This document shows, in pieces, positions 25,967 through 33,674 of a stretch of 43,254 nt of DNA; position 1 is the first letter of the stretch; each line of letters starts with the position of its first letter. The DNA lies in NCBI GenBank assembly GCA_025965335.1, contig JAOPXC010000265.1, forward strand, positions 1-43,254, written 5' to 3'. The notes below the pieces were generated by a model that saw nothing but the letters and a program-made list of their open reading frames with translations, was not told the DNA's origin and did not search any database. The stretch is from Nocardioides sp. (GTDB lineage: Bacteria > Actinomycetota > Actinomycetes > Propionibacteriales > Nocardioidaceae). Made by a program: the position numbers and the translations under genes.

Positions 25967-27450
25967 GCCTGGCTCCCCGCCGGTCGGGTCGCGACCTCGG
26001 GGGTCGTCCGCAGCCATCCGGGTGCCGCGATGCGCTCGATCCGCGCGCGGGCGCCACGGGTCAGCAGCAGGACGGGCACCAGGATCGCGATGATCATGCA
26101 GCCCAGGACGATCGCCGTGTAGGCACCGTGCAGGGAGGAGTCGAGGGGTGCCACCAGGCCGATCACGACGGAACTCACCAGCAGCGCGCTCATGGCCAGC
26201 CGCGAGAGCGCGAGCGAGGCGACGAAGGGCAGCGGCCACAGGAAGTACCAGAGGTGCACCACCGGGCCGAAGATCACGGTCACGCCGAGCACGACACCCA
26301 CCGCGAGCACGCTCCGGGACCGGTCGCCGGTGTCCCACCGCAGGGCCACGTAGGCCGCAACACCGAGCGTGGCCAGCGAGCCGAGGTGGCGAACCAGACC
26401 GAGGAGCGTGGCCGGGGCGAGCCCGAGATTCAGGGTCGCGGCCATCCAGTCCAGGGCGCCACCCGCCAGGGTCGTGACCGACAGCGGGGTGTTGACCGCG
26501 CCGGGGACCGACAAGGCGTCCACCCACCCCGAGCCGGTGCCCGCCACGATGCCGAGGCAGAAAAGGGTCGCCACGGCGACTGCGCCGACGGCGCCGAGGC
26601 GCCGGAGCCGCTTCGCCGGGCCGGCGTGCGGCGCCAGCGAGATCAGGGCGACCCCGATGCACACCAGGCCGCCGGGCACCTTGACCGCGGCCGCGCTCGC
26701 ACCCAGGAGCGCACCGGCCAGCCAGCCGTGCTCGGCGGCGGCCACCAGTGCGGCCGCCATCAGCCCGGCCATCAGCAAGTCGTTGTGCAGGCCGCCCACG
26801 CCGTTGGCCAGCATCAGCGGCGAGGCCACGACCACAGCCGTGGCCAGCGCCGGGTTGCCCTGACCCCAGGAGGCCAGCCGAGGCACGGCCCAGGCCAGCA
26901 GGACGAGCCCGACCAGCGCCAGGCCCCGGTGGGCGATCACCAGCATCCACGGGTTCCCGGTGTGGGCCGCCATCGCCTCACCGAACCACAGCGGCAACGG
27001 ACCGTACGGCGTCGCCGTGTGCATCCACAACGGGTCGACCGCCTGCACGATCGGCCCGGCGAGGACGGCGGGACCGTGCTCGTAGGGCGAGATCCCCATC
27101 GAGGTCATCGCTCCCTGGGCGGCGTAGGACCATCCGTCGCGCGAGAACAACGGGGGCGCGAGGAGCAGCGGCGCGCTCCAGACCACGCTGGCGAAACGCA
27201 CCAGGTTCAGGGACTCGGGCTCTCCCCCGGCCGGTGACGCCGAGACCTGGCGGCACAACGACAGCCACGCATGGGCCACCAGTCCCAAGCCCAGGAGCAC
27301 GACCGCGAGTCCCAGCATCCGCCCGGCTCCGGTATCGCGCAGGGTGGTCAGGATTTCGTGACGCAGGAGAGGGGTCGAGGCCGGCAACGTCGACACCACC
27401 AGCCCTCCGAGCAGCACCAGAAGGCTCCCGGCCAGACCACGCGAGATCAC
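25963..27450 (-). CDS. mptB: Polyprenol-phosphomannose-dependent alpha-1,6-mannosyltransferase, MptB-like
   Basis: Integral membrane GT-C enzyme of 495 aa (GTG start) with about a dozen hydrophobic helices. The segment SRDGWSYAAQGAMTSMGISP, followed by VDPLWMHTATPYGPLPLWFG, is the hallmark of the actinobacterial MptA/MptB group, where the Asp after SR is the catalytic loop residue and the PYGPL block follows. MptB elongates the mannan core of lipomannan or related lipoglycans from polyprenyl-phosphomannose on the outer membrane face. It converges on a glycosyltransferase gene, and the two TAG stops share the palindrome CTAG. The C-terminal tail is basic and cytosolic. Confidence 0.85.
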   Translation of the reverse strand: MISRGLAGSLLVLLGGLVVSTLPASTPLLRHEILTTLRDTGAGRMLGLAVVLLGLGLVAHAWLSLCRQVSASPAGGEPESLNLVRFASVVWSAPLLLAPPLFSRDGWSYAAQGAMTSMGISPYEHGPAVLAGPIVQAVDPLWMHTATPYGPLPLWFGEAMAAHTGNPWMLVIAHRGLALVGLVLLAWAVPRLASWGQGNPALATAVVVASPLMLANGVGGLHNDLLMAGLMAAALVAAAEHGWLAGALLGASAAAVKVPGGLVCIGVALISLAPHAGPAKRLRRLGAVGAVAVATLFCLGIVAGTGSGWVDALSVPGAVNTPLSVTTLAGGALDWMAATLNLGLAPATLLGLVRHLGSLATLGVAAYVALRWDTGDRSRSVLAVGVVLGVTVIFGPVVHLWYFLWPLPFVASLALSRLAMSALLVSSVVIGLVAPLDSSLHGAYTAIVLGCMIIAILVPVLLLTRGARARIERIAAPGWLRTTPEVATRPAGSQA

Positions 27451-27538
27451 GATCCGAACGCTAGGGAACGTCGGGCTCCGGACCGTGAACGAAGCAGCAA
27501 CGGGCGACGTCGCTCCGGCGACGAGATGGCCCCCGTCA

Positions 27539-27558
27539 GATGGCCCGCGTGGGCCATC
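27539..27558. repeat. Perfect 8-bp stem, 4-base loop hairpin
   Basis: GATGGCCC-gcgt-GGGCCATC lies in the 231-bp space between the LexA-box gene and mptB, both minus strand. It could end the small gene's transcript, but no T tract follows on either strand. An AT-richer patch with ACCCCA/TGGGGT symmetry follows at about 27570-27595. No gene is seen in this space. Confidence 0.45.
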
Positions 27559-27681
27559 CCGACCCCAGTTTTACCCAATTTGGGGTATGGATCCCGGGAG
27601 GCAGCCAGTATCGTTGGTGCTGTCGAACCGCTGGCGACCCGAGACGCCGGCGGTTCGACTCATTTCGGTCCGAACGCCCGC

Positions 27682-27984
27682 TCAGATCGGGGTCAGCTGC
27701 GACGCCGGCAGCCACTCCTCCACCCCGAGCCAGACGCCGGGGCGCAACAGGGCGGCGTACATCACCCGCCCCTCCCAGCCGGATGGCGACTGGCGCCACT
27801 CGAACAGCAGCCCCGGGCGCTTCACACCGAGCCCGTCCACGGCGCCGGCCACCCAGCAGTGCCGGGTCGGGCAGGCATCGTCCAGCGGCGCAGGCGGGCC
27901 GTCCGGGACCACATGCCCGGGGCCGACCCGAACGCGGTCGGCCAGCGGGAAGCCGCTGCCCCGCTTGTTCATGCCGCCCGCCAT
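27682..27984 (-). CDS. Small conserved protein under a LexA box
   Basis: A 100-aa protein from ATG 27984, with GGGAG nine bases upstream (ATG 27972 and 28002 are alternatives). It reads like a folded soluble domain: FPLADRVRVGPGHVVPDGPP, TRHCWVAGAVDGLGVKRPGLLFEWR, WEGRVMYAALL, VEEWLPASQL. No membrane segment or catalytic motif. I have a faint memory of related proteins beside actinobacterial imuB/dnaE2 mutasome genes, but cannot confirm it. A LexA-type box 22 bases before the start makes it a candidate DNA-damage-induced gene. It stands alone between the K+ channel gene and mptB. Confidence 0.72.
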   Translation of the reverse strand: MAGGMNKRGSGFPLADRVRVGPGHVVPDGPPAPLDDACPTRHCWVAGAVDGLGVKRPGLLFEWRQSPSGWEGRVMYAALLRPGVWLGVEEWLPASQLTPI

Positions 27985-28005
27985 GGCGACATGCTCCCAC
28001 ATGGT

Positions 28006-28021
28006 TCGAACACCTGTTCGA
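28006..28021. promoter_or_regulatory. LexA (SOS) box
   Basis: TCGAAC-ACCT-GTTCGA is a perfect 6+6 palindrome with a 4-base centre and matches the actinobacterial LexA consensus (TCGAAC N4 GTTCGA). It lies 22 bases upstream of the minus-strand gene starting at 27984 and 25 bases beyond the stop of the K+ channel gene, so that small gene is its only evident target. Confidence 0.82.
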
Positions 28022-28045
28022 TGAACGACTTGGCGGGACTCCCGG

Positions 28046-29152
28046 TCAGTCGTCTTCGTCGGTGGCGAAGTCCTCGTCGTGGGTGCCGGGGCGGGGTGCC
28101 CACGGCAGCTCCTTCGCCGGACGTACGACGACGAGCCGGTCGCCGCGGGACAGCTGGGTCACCACGGGGTCGAAGTAGCGGTACACCTTCTCGTCGCGGA
28201 CCACCGCGATCACCTGGTCGGGCAGGCTCTGCGGCTGCCTGCCCACCTCGGACACCAGGAGATCGCGCTCGGCGACCTCCAGGCCCTCGCCATAGGTCAG
28301 CAGGTCCTCCATCACCGACCCCAATGTGGGCGAGAGCGACGACAGCCCGAGCAGCCGGCCGACCGCGTCGGACGAGGTGATCACCGAGTTGGCACCGGAC
28401 TGCTTCATCAGGGGCGCGTTCTCCTGCTCGCGAGCCGCCGCGACGATGTAGGCGTCGGGGTTGAGCTGGCGGACCGTGAGCGTCGCCAGCACGTTGGAGT
28501 CGTCGCGGTTGGTGGTGATGATGACCTGGTCTGCATCGGCGACCCCGGCGCGGCGGAGCACCTCGCGCCGTGTGGCGTCGCCGGTGACGACGGCCAACCC
28601 GTCGGCGTGGGCCTCGGTCAGCGCGGTCGCGCTCGGGTCCACGATCACGATGCTCTCGCGGTCCTGGCCGTTGTTGATCAGCGTCTCGACCGCGCTGCGG
28701 CCCTTGGTGCCGTAGCCGACGATGACGACGTGGTGTCCCATTCTCTTCCTCCAACGGGCGACGCGGAACATCTCCCGCCCCTGTGATGCCAGCACCTCGA
28801 GCGTGGTGCCGATCAACAGGACGAGGAAGGCGATGCGGAGAGGCGTGATGACGAATGCGTTGATCAGCCGCGCGTGCGGCGCCACCGGGGCGATGTCGCC
28901 GTAGCCGGTCGTGCTGAGCGTGACCGTCGTGTAGTAGATCGAGTCGATCAGGTCCACTCGGAAGTACGGCGGGTCGTTGCCGTCCCGGTAGCCCGTGCGG
29001 TCGAGGTAGACCAGCAGGACCGTGCCGACCAGGATCCCGAGCGCCGCGAGCAGGCGGATCCCGAGGGCGAACCACGGGGAGCGGACCGGTTCGGGCAGTT
29101 CGACCCTGCCGCGGGTGCTCGCGTCGCTCAGAACGGACGCTTCGTCGGGCAC
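28046..29152 (-). CDS. Two-TM potassium channel with RCK (TrkA) domain
   Basis: A 368-aa protein. TM1 is about 27-50, the selectivity filter TTGYGD is at 81-86 within YYTTVTLSTTGYGDIAP, and TM2 is about 97-120. The RCK_N Rossmann domain starts HHVVIVGYGTKGRSAVETL (nucleotide loop GYGTKG 146-151) and a C-terminal RCK_C domain ends about residue 345, followed by an acidic tail (HDEDFATDEDD). This is the Kch/MthK-type plan: a tetrameric K+ channel gated by ligand at the RCK ring. It stands between the LexA-box gene and the YihY gene on the same strand; 45 bases separate it from the latter, so the two could be cotranscribed. Confidence 0.93.
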   Translation of the reverse strand: MPDEASVLSDASTRGRVELPEPVRSPWFALGIRLLAALGILVGTVLLVYLDRTGYRDGNDPPYFRVDLIDSIYYTTVTLSTTGYGDIAPVAPHARLINAFVITPLRIAFLVLLIGTTLEVLASQGREMFRVARWRKRMGHHVVIVGYGTKGRSAVETLINNGQDRESIVIVDPSATALTEAHADGLAVVTGDATRREVLRRAGVADADQVIITTNRDDSNVLATLTVRQLNPDAYIVAAAREQENAPLMKQSGANSVITSSDAVGRLLGLSSLSPTLGSVMEDLLTYGEGLEVAERDLLVSEVGRQPQSLPDQVIAVVRDEKVYRYFDPVVTQLSRGDRLVVVRPAKELPWAPRPGTHDEDFATDEDD

Positions 29153-29197
29153 AGGCTGAATCTAGAGCACGACGACCCGGTGATTGCGGCGACGTGC

Positions 29198-30172
29198 TCA
29201 GTCCGCATCGTCCCGCGAGCCCATCCGGTGCCGCAGCCGCGCCATCAGCTCGGTGCGCGCCCGAGCCGTGGTGTTCTGCGCGAACACGGTGTCGAAGGCC
29301 GCGTTGACGGCCGCACCGATCAGCACGGCGATGGCGACGATGTAGAGCCACAACAGGATGGCGATCGGCGCCGCCAGGGGGCCGTAGATCGACTTCGAGT
29401 CCGTGGCGGTCACGGTGAGGATGTAGCGCAGGACGTAGGAGCCGACGATCCAGGCCACCAGCGAGAACGTCGCCCCGGGCAGGTTGAACGTCCAGTTCGT
29501 CTTGACCGGGACGGACACGTGGTAGAGCGTCGCCAGGAAGCAGATGCAGACCACGATCACGATGGGCCAGTAGAAGTTGAGCAGGAAGTCGAATCGCGGG
29601 GGCAGCCAGTCGCTGACCAGACTGGGTCCGGCCACCATCAGCGGGATCGACACGACACCGGTGACGATCGCCAGCACGTACAGCACGAAGGACAGCGCGC
29701 GGGTCTTGATGATGCCGCGGTGCCCGCCGAGGCCGTGCATGATCGTGATGGTGTCGATGAAGACGTTGAGCGCGCGGGAGCCGGACCAGAGCGCGAGCAC
29801 GAAGCCCAGGGAGATGACGTCGAAGCGGCCTCCGTTGAGGACGTCGTTCAGGGTGGGCACAATCACCGAGTTCACGGCGGAGTCGGTCAGCAGGCGCGAC
29901 GAGAGGTCGATGACGGCCTGGCGGACGTCCGCCACCTGGGCGTCACTGAAGTGACTCGTGACGTAGCCGATGGCCCCGGCCATCGCGAAGATCAGCGGCG
30001 GCACCGACAGCACCGCGAAGAACGCGCCCTCGGCCGCCAGCCCGGTCACCCGGTAGCGCAGGCAGGAGCTCACCGTGGTCACGATCAGCCGCCAGGTGAC
30101 GTCCCGCACCCGTCGGAGCAGGGGCTCCCTGGCCGCTGCCGCGGCGCTCGGGTGAGTCTCCGCCGGGGGCAT
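29198..30172 (-). CDS. YihY/BrkB-family membrane protein
   Basis: A 324-aa integral membrane protein with about six helices. The family block CLRYRVTGLAAEGAFFAVLS near the N-terminus, LWSGSRALNVFIDTITIMHG in the middle and YGPLAAPIAILLWLYIVAIA near the end are typical of YihY (formerly 'RNase BN'/BrkB). Biochemical role not established for the family. ATG 30172 leaves 17 bases to the divergent acyl-CoA dehydrogenase start; a more upstream ATG (30205) would overlap that gene. Basic cytosolic tail. Confidence 0.88.
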   Translation of the reverse strand: MPPAETHPSAAAAAREPLLRRVRDVTWRLIVTTVSSCLRYRVTGLAAEGAFFAVLSVPPLIFAMAGAIGYVTSHFSDAQVADVRQAVIDLSSRLLTDSAVNSVIVPTLNDVLNGGRFDVISLGFVLALWSGSRALNVFIDTITIMHGLGGHRGIIKTRALSFVLYVLAIVTGVVSIPLMVAGPSLVSDWLPPRFDFLLNFYWPIVIVVCICFLATLYHVSVPVKTNWTFNLPGATFSLVAWIVGSYVLRYILTVTATDSKSIYGPLAAPIAILLWLYIVAIAVLIGAAVNAAFDTVFAQNTTARARTELMARLRHRMGSRDDAD

Positions 30173-30189
30173 GGCTCTACGGTATCCAC

Positions 30190-31833
30190 ATGGCGCTTCA
30201 CTCACCGGAGGACATTCGGGCGGCCGCGAATCAGGCTCCGCCGCTGGTCGGCCACAACGTCCTCGCCACCGATCTCGCCCTGACCGAGGCCGTCGTACGG
30301 CACGGATCGGGCGAGGTCGTCGACGACCTGCTGCCGCTGGGTGCCCAGGCCGGCACCGCGGAGGCCCGCGAGCACGGGATCCTCGCCAACGAGAACCATC
30401 CGCGGCTCACGCCGTACGACCGCTACGGCAACCGGATCGACGAGGTCACTTTCCACCCGTCCTGGCACTGGCTGATGGAGCGTGCGGTCGGGCACGGGCT
30501 GGCCGCCGCACCGTGGGAGTCGGAGTCGCCGCACGCGCACGTCCGGCGGGCCGCCGGTTTCATGGCCTGGTCGCACACCGAGCCCGGCCACGGGTGCCCG
30601 ATCTCGATGACGTACGCCGCGATCCCGGCCCTCCGCGCCGACGATGCCATCGCCAAGGAGTGGACGCCCGCGCTGGCGTCGACGACCTACGACCCGGGTC
30701 TGCGACCGGTGTCCCAGAAGCGCGGCGCCCTCGCCGGCATGGGCATGACCGAGAAGCAGGGCGGCTCCGACGTGCGGGCCAACGTCACCACGGCGACGCC
30801 GACCTCGGTGGACGGTGAGTACACCCTGCGGGGCCACAAGTGGTTCACCTCCGCGCCGATGAACGACATGTTCCTGGTGCTCGCTCAGGCCGCGGGCGGG
30901 GTCACCTGCTTCGTCGTGCCGCGGGTGCTTCCGGACGGCACCCGCAACCGGCTGGACGTGGTCCGGCTCAAGGACAAGCTCGGTAACCGGTCGAACGCCT
31001 CCTCGGAGCTCGAGTTCGACGGCACCCTCGCGTTCCGCCTCGGCGACGAGGGCCGCGGGGTCCGCACGATCATCGAGATGGTCGCCGCGACCCGGCTCGA
31101 CTGCGTGCTCGGCTCGACCGGTCTGATGCGGCGCGCGGTCGCCGAGGCGTCCTGGCACGCCGCGCACCGATCGGCGTTCGGCTCCCTGCTGTCCGACAAG
31201 CCGCTCATGCAGAACGTGCTCGCCGACCTGGCCGTCGAGTCCGAGGCCGCGACGGCGTTGGCGATGCGACTTGCCGCCGCCGTGGACAACGTGAACGACC
31301 CGCGGGAGGCGGCCTTCCGCCGGATCGCGCTGCCGCTGGCGAAGTTCTGGGTGTGCAAGCGCACCCCGTTCATGATCGCGGAGGCGCTCGAGTGCCTGGG
31401 CGGCAACGGGTACGTCGAGGAGTCGGTGCTGCCGCTCCTGTACCGCGAGGCGCCGCTGAACTCCGTCTGGGAGGGCTCGGGCAACGTGAACGCCCTCGAC
31501 GTCCTGCGGGCGTTGTCCCGCGAGCCCGAGGTGCTCGACGCCTGGATCACCGAGGTCGGCCTGGCCCGGGGCACCGACCCGCGCCTGGACCGCGCGATCG
31601 ACGACACCCTCGCACTCCTCGGTGACGTGGCTTCGCTCGAGGTGGGCGCCCGGCGGCTGGCCGGCCGGATGGCCGCCTGCCTCCAGGGCTCGCTGCTGGT
31701 GCGCTTCGCTCCCGCCGAGGTCGCCGACGCGTTCTGCTCCTCGCGGCTCGGCACGACGTACGACGGCACGTTCGGCACGCTCGACGGTGGGGACCTGAGG
31801 GCGATCGTGGACCGGACGACGCCGGCGTTCTGA
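30190..31833 (+). CDS. AidB-like acyl-CoA dehydrogenase
   Basis: FAD-dependent protein of 547 aa, the length of the AidB subgroup rather than the roughly 380 aa of ordinary acyl-CoA dehydrogenases. Motifs: FMAWSHTEPGHGCPISMTYA, GMGMTEKQGGSDVRANVT (FAD/substrate loop), GHKWFTSAPMNDMFLVLAQA, EALECLGGNGYVEES and LYREAPLNSVWEGSGNV. AidB proteins are linked to resistance to alkylating agents, binding DNA through a C-terminal extension, but many actinobacterial relatives may be catabolic. The 17-base gap to the divergent yihY implies overlapping promoters or leaderless transcripts. Confidence 0.9.
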   Translation: MALHSPEDIRAAANQAPPLVGHNVLATDLALTEAVVRHGSGEVVDDLLPLGAQAGTAEAREHGILANENHPRLTPYDRYGNRIDEVTFHPSWHWLMERAVGHGLAAAPWESESPHAHVRRAAGFMAWSHTEPGHGCPISMTYAAIPALRADDAIAKEWTPALASTTYDPGLRPVSQKRGALAGMGMTEKQGGSDVRANVTTATPTSVDGEYTLRGHKWFTSAPMNDMFLVLAQAAGGVTCFVVPRVLPDGTRNRLDVVRLKDKLGNRSNASSELEFDGTLAFRLGDEGRGVRTIIEMVAATRLDCVLGSTGLMRRAVAEASWHAAHRSAFGSLLSDKPLMQNVLADLAVESEAATALAMRLAAAVDNVNDPREAAFRRIALPLAKFWVCKRTPFMIAEALECLGGNGYVEESVLPLLYREAPLNSVWEGSGNVNALDVLRALSREPEVLDAWITEVGLARGTDPRLDRAIDDTLALLGDVASLEVGARRLAGRMAACLQGSLLVRFAPAEVADAFCSSRLGTTYDGTFGTLDGGDLRAIVDRTTPAF

Positions 31834-31844
31834 GGGCGTGCAGT

Positions 31845-31905
31845 TTCACTGGTTAACCAGTGAATCTGGTGCCTCGCCCGGAGAACTTCGTGCGCGAAGC
31901 ACCAG
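31845..31905. repeat. 20-bp perfect palindrome followed by a nested hairpin
   Basis: TTCACTGGTTAACCAGTGAA (31845-31864) is perfectly self-complementary. Right after it CTGGTGC (31866-31872) pairs with GCACCAG (31899-31905), enclosing a second stem CTTCG-tgcg-CGAAG. The element fills most of the gap between the convergent acyl-CoA dehydrogenase and marR genes, so it may be a bidirectional terminator or a dispersed intergenic palindrome. Confidence 0.65.
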
Positions 31906-31983
31906 TTTCCCGGGTTCAGTAGGGTCGTTGAGTTCGCAGGCAGCCCCCGCGGAGACCGCCGGGGCACGATGCGCCCCAGGACC

Positions 31984-32421
31984 TCAGGAGTCTCCGGCGG
32001 CGATCTCCTCGAGGACACGACGGAAGGTCCGGTAGCGACGCTCCCCCACCCTCGCGGCCCAGCCCCGCTCGACCTGGGCCATCCGGAGGGCCAGCGCGCG
32101 GGTGGCCGAGTCGCCGGCAGGAGTGCGCCGCACCAGCCGGACCCGCCCGTCGTCAGGGTCCGGCTCCACGACCAGATGGCCCGTGTCCACGAGCTGGCTG
32201 ACGAACTGCCCGCAGCCCTGCTTGGTCATCCCCACGTGGACCGCGAGCTCGGTGATGCTGATGCCGTTCGGAGGGACGTATCCCATGACTCGGAGGTGCG
32301 ACGGGCGAAGTCCGTCCCATTCCTCGCTCACGAGGACGCGCCTGATCTCGTCGAACAGCAAGCCGAGCTCCATCGCGACGTGCTGCTCATCTGCCGGGAC
32401 CTCGGCCTTGACGAAAGTCAT
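31984..32421 (-). CDS. MarR-family transcriptional regulator
   Basis: A 145-aa winged-helix dimer-type regulator. Recognition region ISITELAVHVGMTKQGCGQF and wing VVEPDPDDGRVRLVRRTPAG are standard for MarR. The dimerising helices are the N-terminal AMELGLLFDEIRRVLV and the C-terminal ERRYRTFRRVLEEIAA. It is divergent from a phosphotransferase gene with duplicated operator-like sites covering its own start codon, so autorepression and control of the neighbour are expected. Confidence 0.9.
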   Translation of the reverse strand: MTFVKAEVPADEQHVAMELGLLFDEIRRVLVSEEWDGLRPSHLRVMGYVPPNGISITELAVHVGMTKQGCGQFVSQLVDTGHLVVEPDPDDGRVRLVRRTPAGDSATRALALRMAQVERGWAARVGERRYRTFRRVLEEIAAGDS

Positions 32422-32460
32422 AAAGCAACTTTACAGTCTCTACATTGTAAAGCAACTTTC
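32421..32460. promoter_or_regulatory. Duplicated MarR-type operator in the marR/phosphotransferase divergent promoter
   Basis: TAAAGCAACTTTA (32421-32433; TAAAG/CTTTA arms) recurs as TAAAGCAACTTTC at 32448-32460, 27 bp apart. Between them CTTTACA (32429-32435) and TGTAAAG (32446-32452) form a further inverted repeat. The AT-rich patch is unusual in this GC-rich window. The first copy touches the marR start codon; the second ends 17 bases before the phosphotransferase ATG. Confidence 0.72.
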
Positions 32461-32476
32461 CCGATTGGGTGACGGC

Positions 32477-33616
32477 ATGAGTAATCGATCGGTGCTGGGA
32501 CCGGCGGACGTCCACGACGACGAGCTCACGAGGATGGTCGCGGACCTGCTGGGCCATCATCCGGGCGAGGTTCGGCTGCTCGAGTCGACGGCGGAAGAGT
32601 TCCCCTACGACCTGCCGGCGATCACAACGGCCGGCCGGTACTGGGTGAGCGGGACGGCCTGCACCCCGCGCGGTGACGAGCGCTTCCGGATCTTCGTGAA
32701 GCACGTCCAGTCGTGGTCCCGTTCACCCCTCTTCGCGCAGGTGCCGGAGGCGTTCCGGGACGCCGCCGAGGCCCAGGTCCCGTGGCGAACCGAGCCGCTC
32801 GTCTACCGCTCCGACCTGCGGGATCGCCTCCCGGCGGGGCTGCACATGCCCCGGCCTCTCGGCGTGGTGGACCTGGACGAGAAGTCGGCCGCTGTGTGGC
32901 TCGAGGAGGTCACGGCCGAGCGCCCGGAGTGGGATCTCGACGGCTACACCCGCGCCGCGCACCTGCTCGGCCGTCTCGCGGCCAGCGCCGACGTCGCGAG
33001 CGTGGGTGACGTCTGGGAGCGGGACTGGCGGGTGCGCGACTACCTGGACGGGCGTCTCGGGCTTCAGGTGCTGCCACTGCTGCGGAGTGACGAGGTGTGG
33101 CAGCACCCGTTGGTGGGGGGCGCCTTCGGCACCGAGCTGCGGGGGCGCCTCCTGGAAGCGGCCGGGCGGGCCGAGGCGATCGTGGAGGAGCTGGGCGCCA
33201 TGCCCCTGCTGATCTCGCACGGCGACGCCTGTCCCAACAACCTGCTGGCCGGACCTGAGGCCGACAGCCTGATGCTGATCGACTTCGGCTTCTGGAACCC
33301 GGCTCCCGTCGGGTTCGACCTCGGCCAGCTGCTGGTTGGCGACGTCCAGATCGGGCGCAGGTCACCAGACCTGCTCGCCCCGACCGAGTCGGCCATCGTC
33401 CCGGCGTACGTCGAGGGCTTGCGCGCCGAGGGCAACCAGGTCCCCGAGGACGTGGTCCGGCGGGCCCACGCACTCCACCTGCTCGTCTTCACGGGGTACT
33501 CGGCGCTGCCGTTCGAGCACCTCGACTCCCCCATCACCCCCGGGCTGCAGCAGGTCGCCCGCGACCGCGCCGCGGTCGCGACGTTCTCGCTCGACCTGGT
33601 CGACGCGACCGAGTGA
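32477..33616 (+). CDS. Aminoglycoside phosphotransferase/kinase-fold protein
   Basis: A 379-aa protein of the APH/choline-kinase fold. ATP lysine near K75 (RIFVKHVQS), catalytic loop LISHGDACPNNLL (H248, D250, N255) and metal-binding LMLIDFGFWN (D269) are all present, so it should be active. ATG 32477 begins the domain; the longer open frame upstream is not protein-like. Typical substrates of the superfamily are antibiotics, sugars, choline or homoserine; nothing here narrows it. Divergent MarR regulation suggests induction by a small molecule, which fits a detoxifying or resistance kinase (inference). Confidence 0.85.
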   Translation: MSNRSVLGPADVHDDELTRMVADLLGHHPGEVRLLESTAEEFPYDLPAITTAGRYWVSGTACTPRGDERFRIFVKHVQSWSRSPLFAQVPEAFRDAAEAQVPWRTEPLVYRSDLRDRLPAGLHMPRPLGVVDLDEKSAAVWLEEVTAERPEWDLDGYTRAAHLLGRLAASADVASVGDVWERDWRVRDYLDGRLGLQVLPLLRSDEVWQHPLVGGAFGTELRGRLLEAAGRAEAIVEELGAMPLLISHGDACPNNLLAGPEADSLMLIDFGFWNPAPVGFDLGQLLVGDVQIGRRSPDLLAPTESAIVPAYVEGLRAEGNQVPEDVVRRAHALHLLVFTGYSALPFEHLDSPITPGLQQVARDRAAVATFSLDLVDATE

Positions 33617-33674
33617 CGGCAGGGCCCGGGCTCAGGACAGCTCGAAGACCATCCCGCCTAGCTGGCTGCGCTCG

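Noticed and set aside
25147-27237. Plus-strand open frame of 696 codons
   Set aside because: Arg/Gly/His-rich translation antisense to mptB and out of frame with the glycosyltransferase; no domain resemblance.
27539-27558. Intrinsic terminator of the LexA-box gene
   Set aside because: The stem is perfect but lacks a T tract on either strand, so it is listed only as a hairpin.
28004-28022. tRNA T-arm-like GGTTCGAAC
   Set aside because: No acceptor, D-arm or anticodon structure surrounds it; the sequence is explained by the LexA palindrome.
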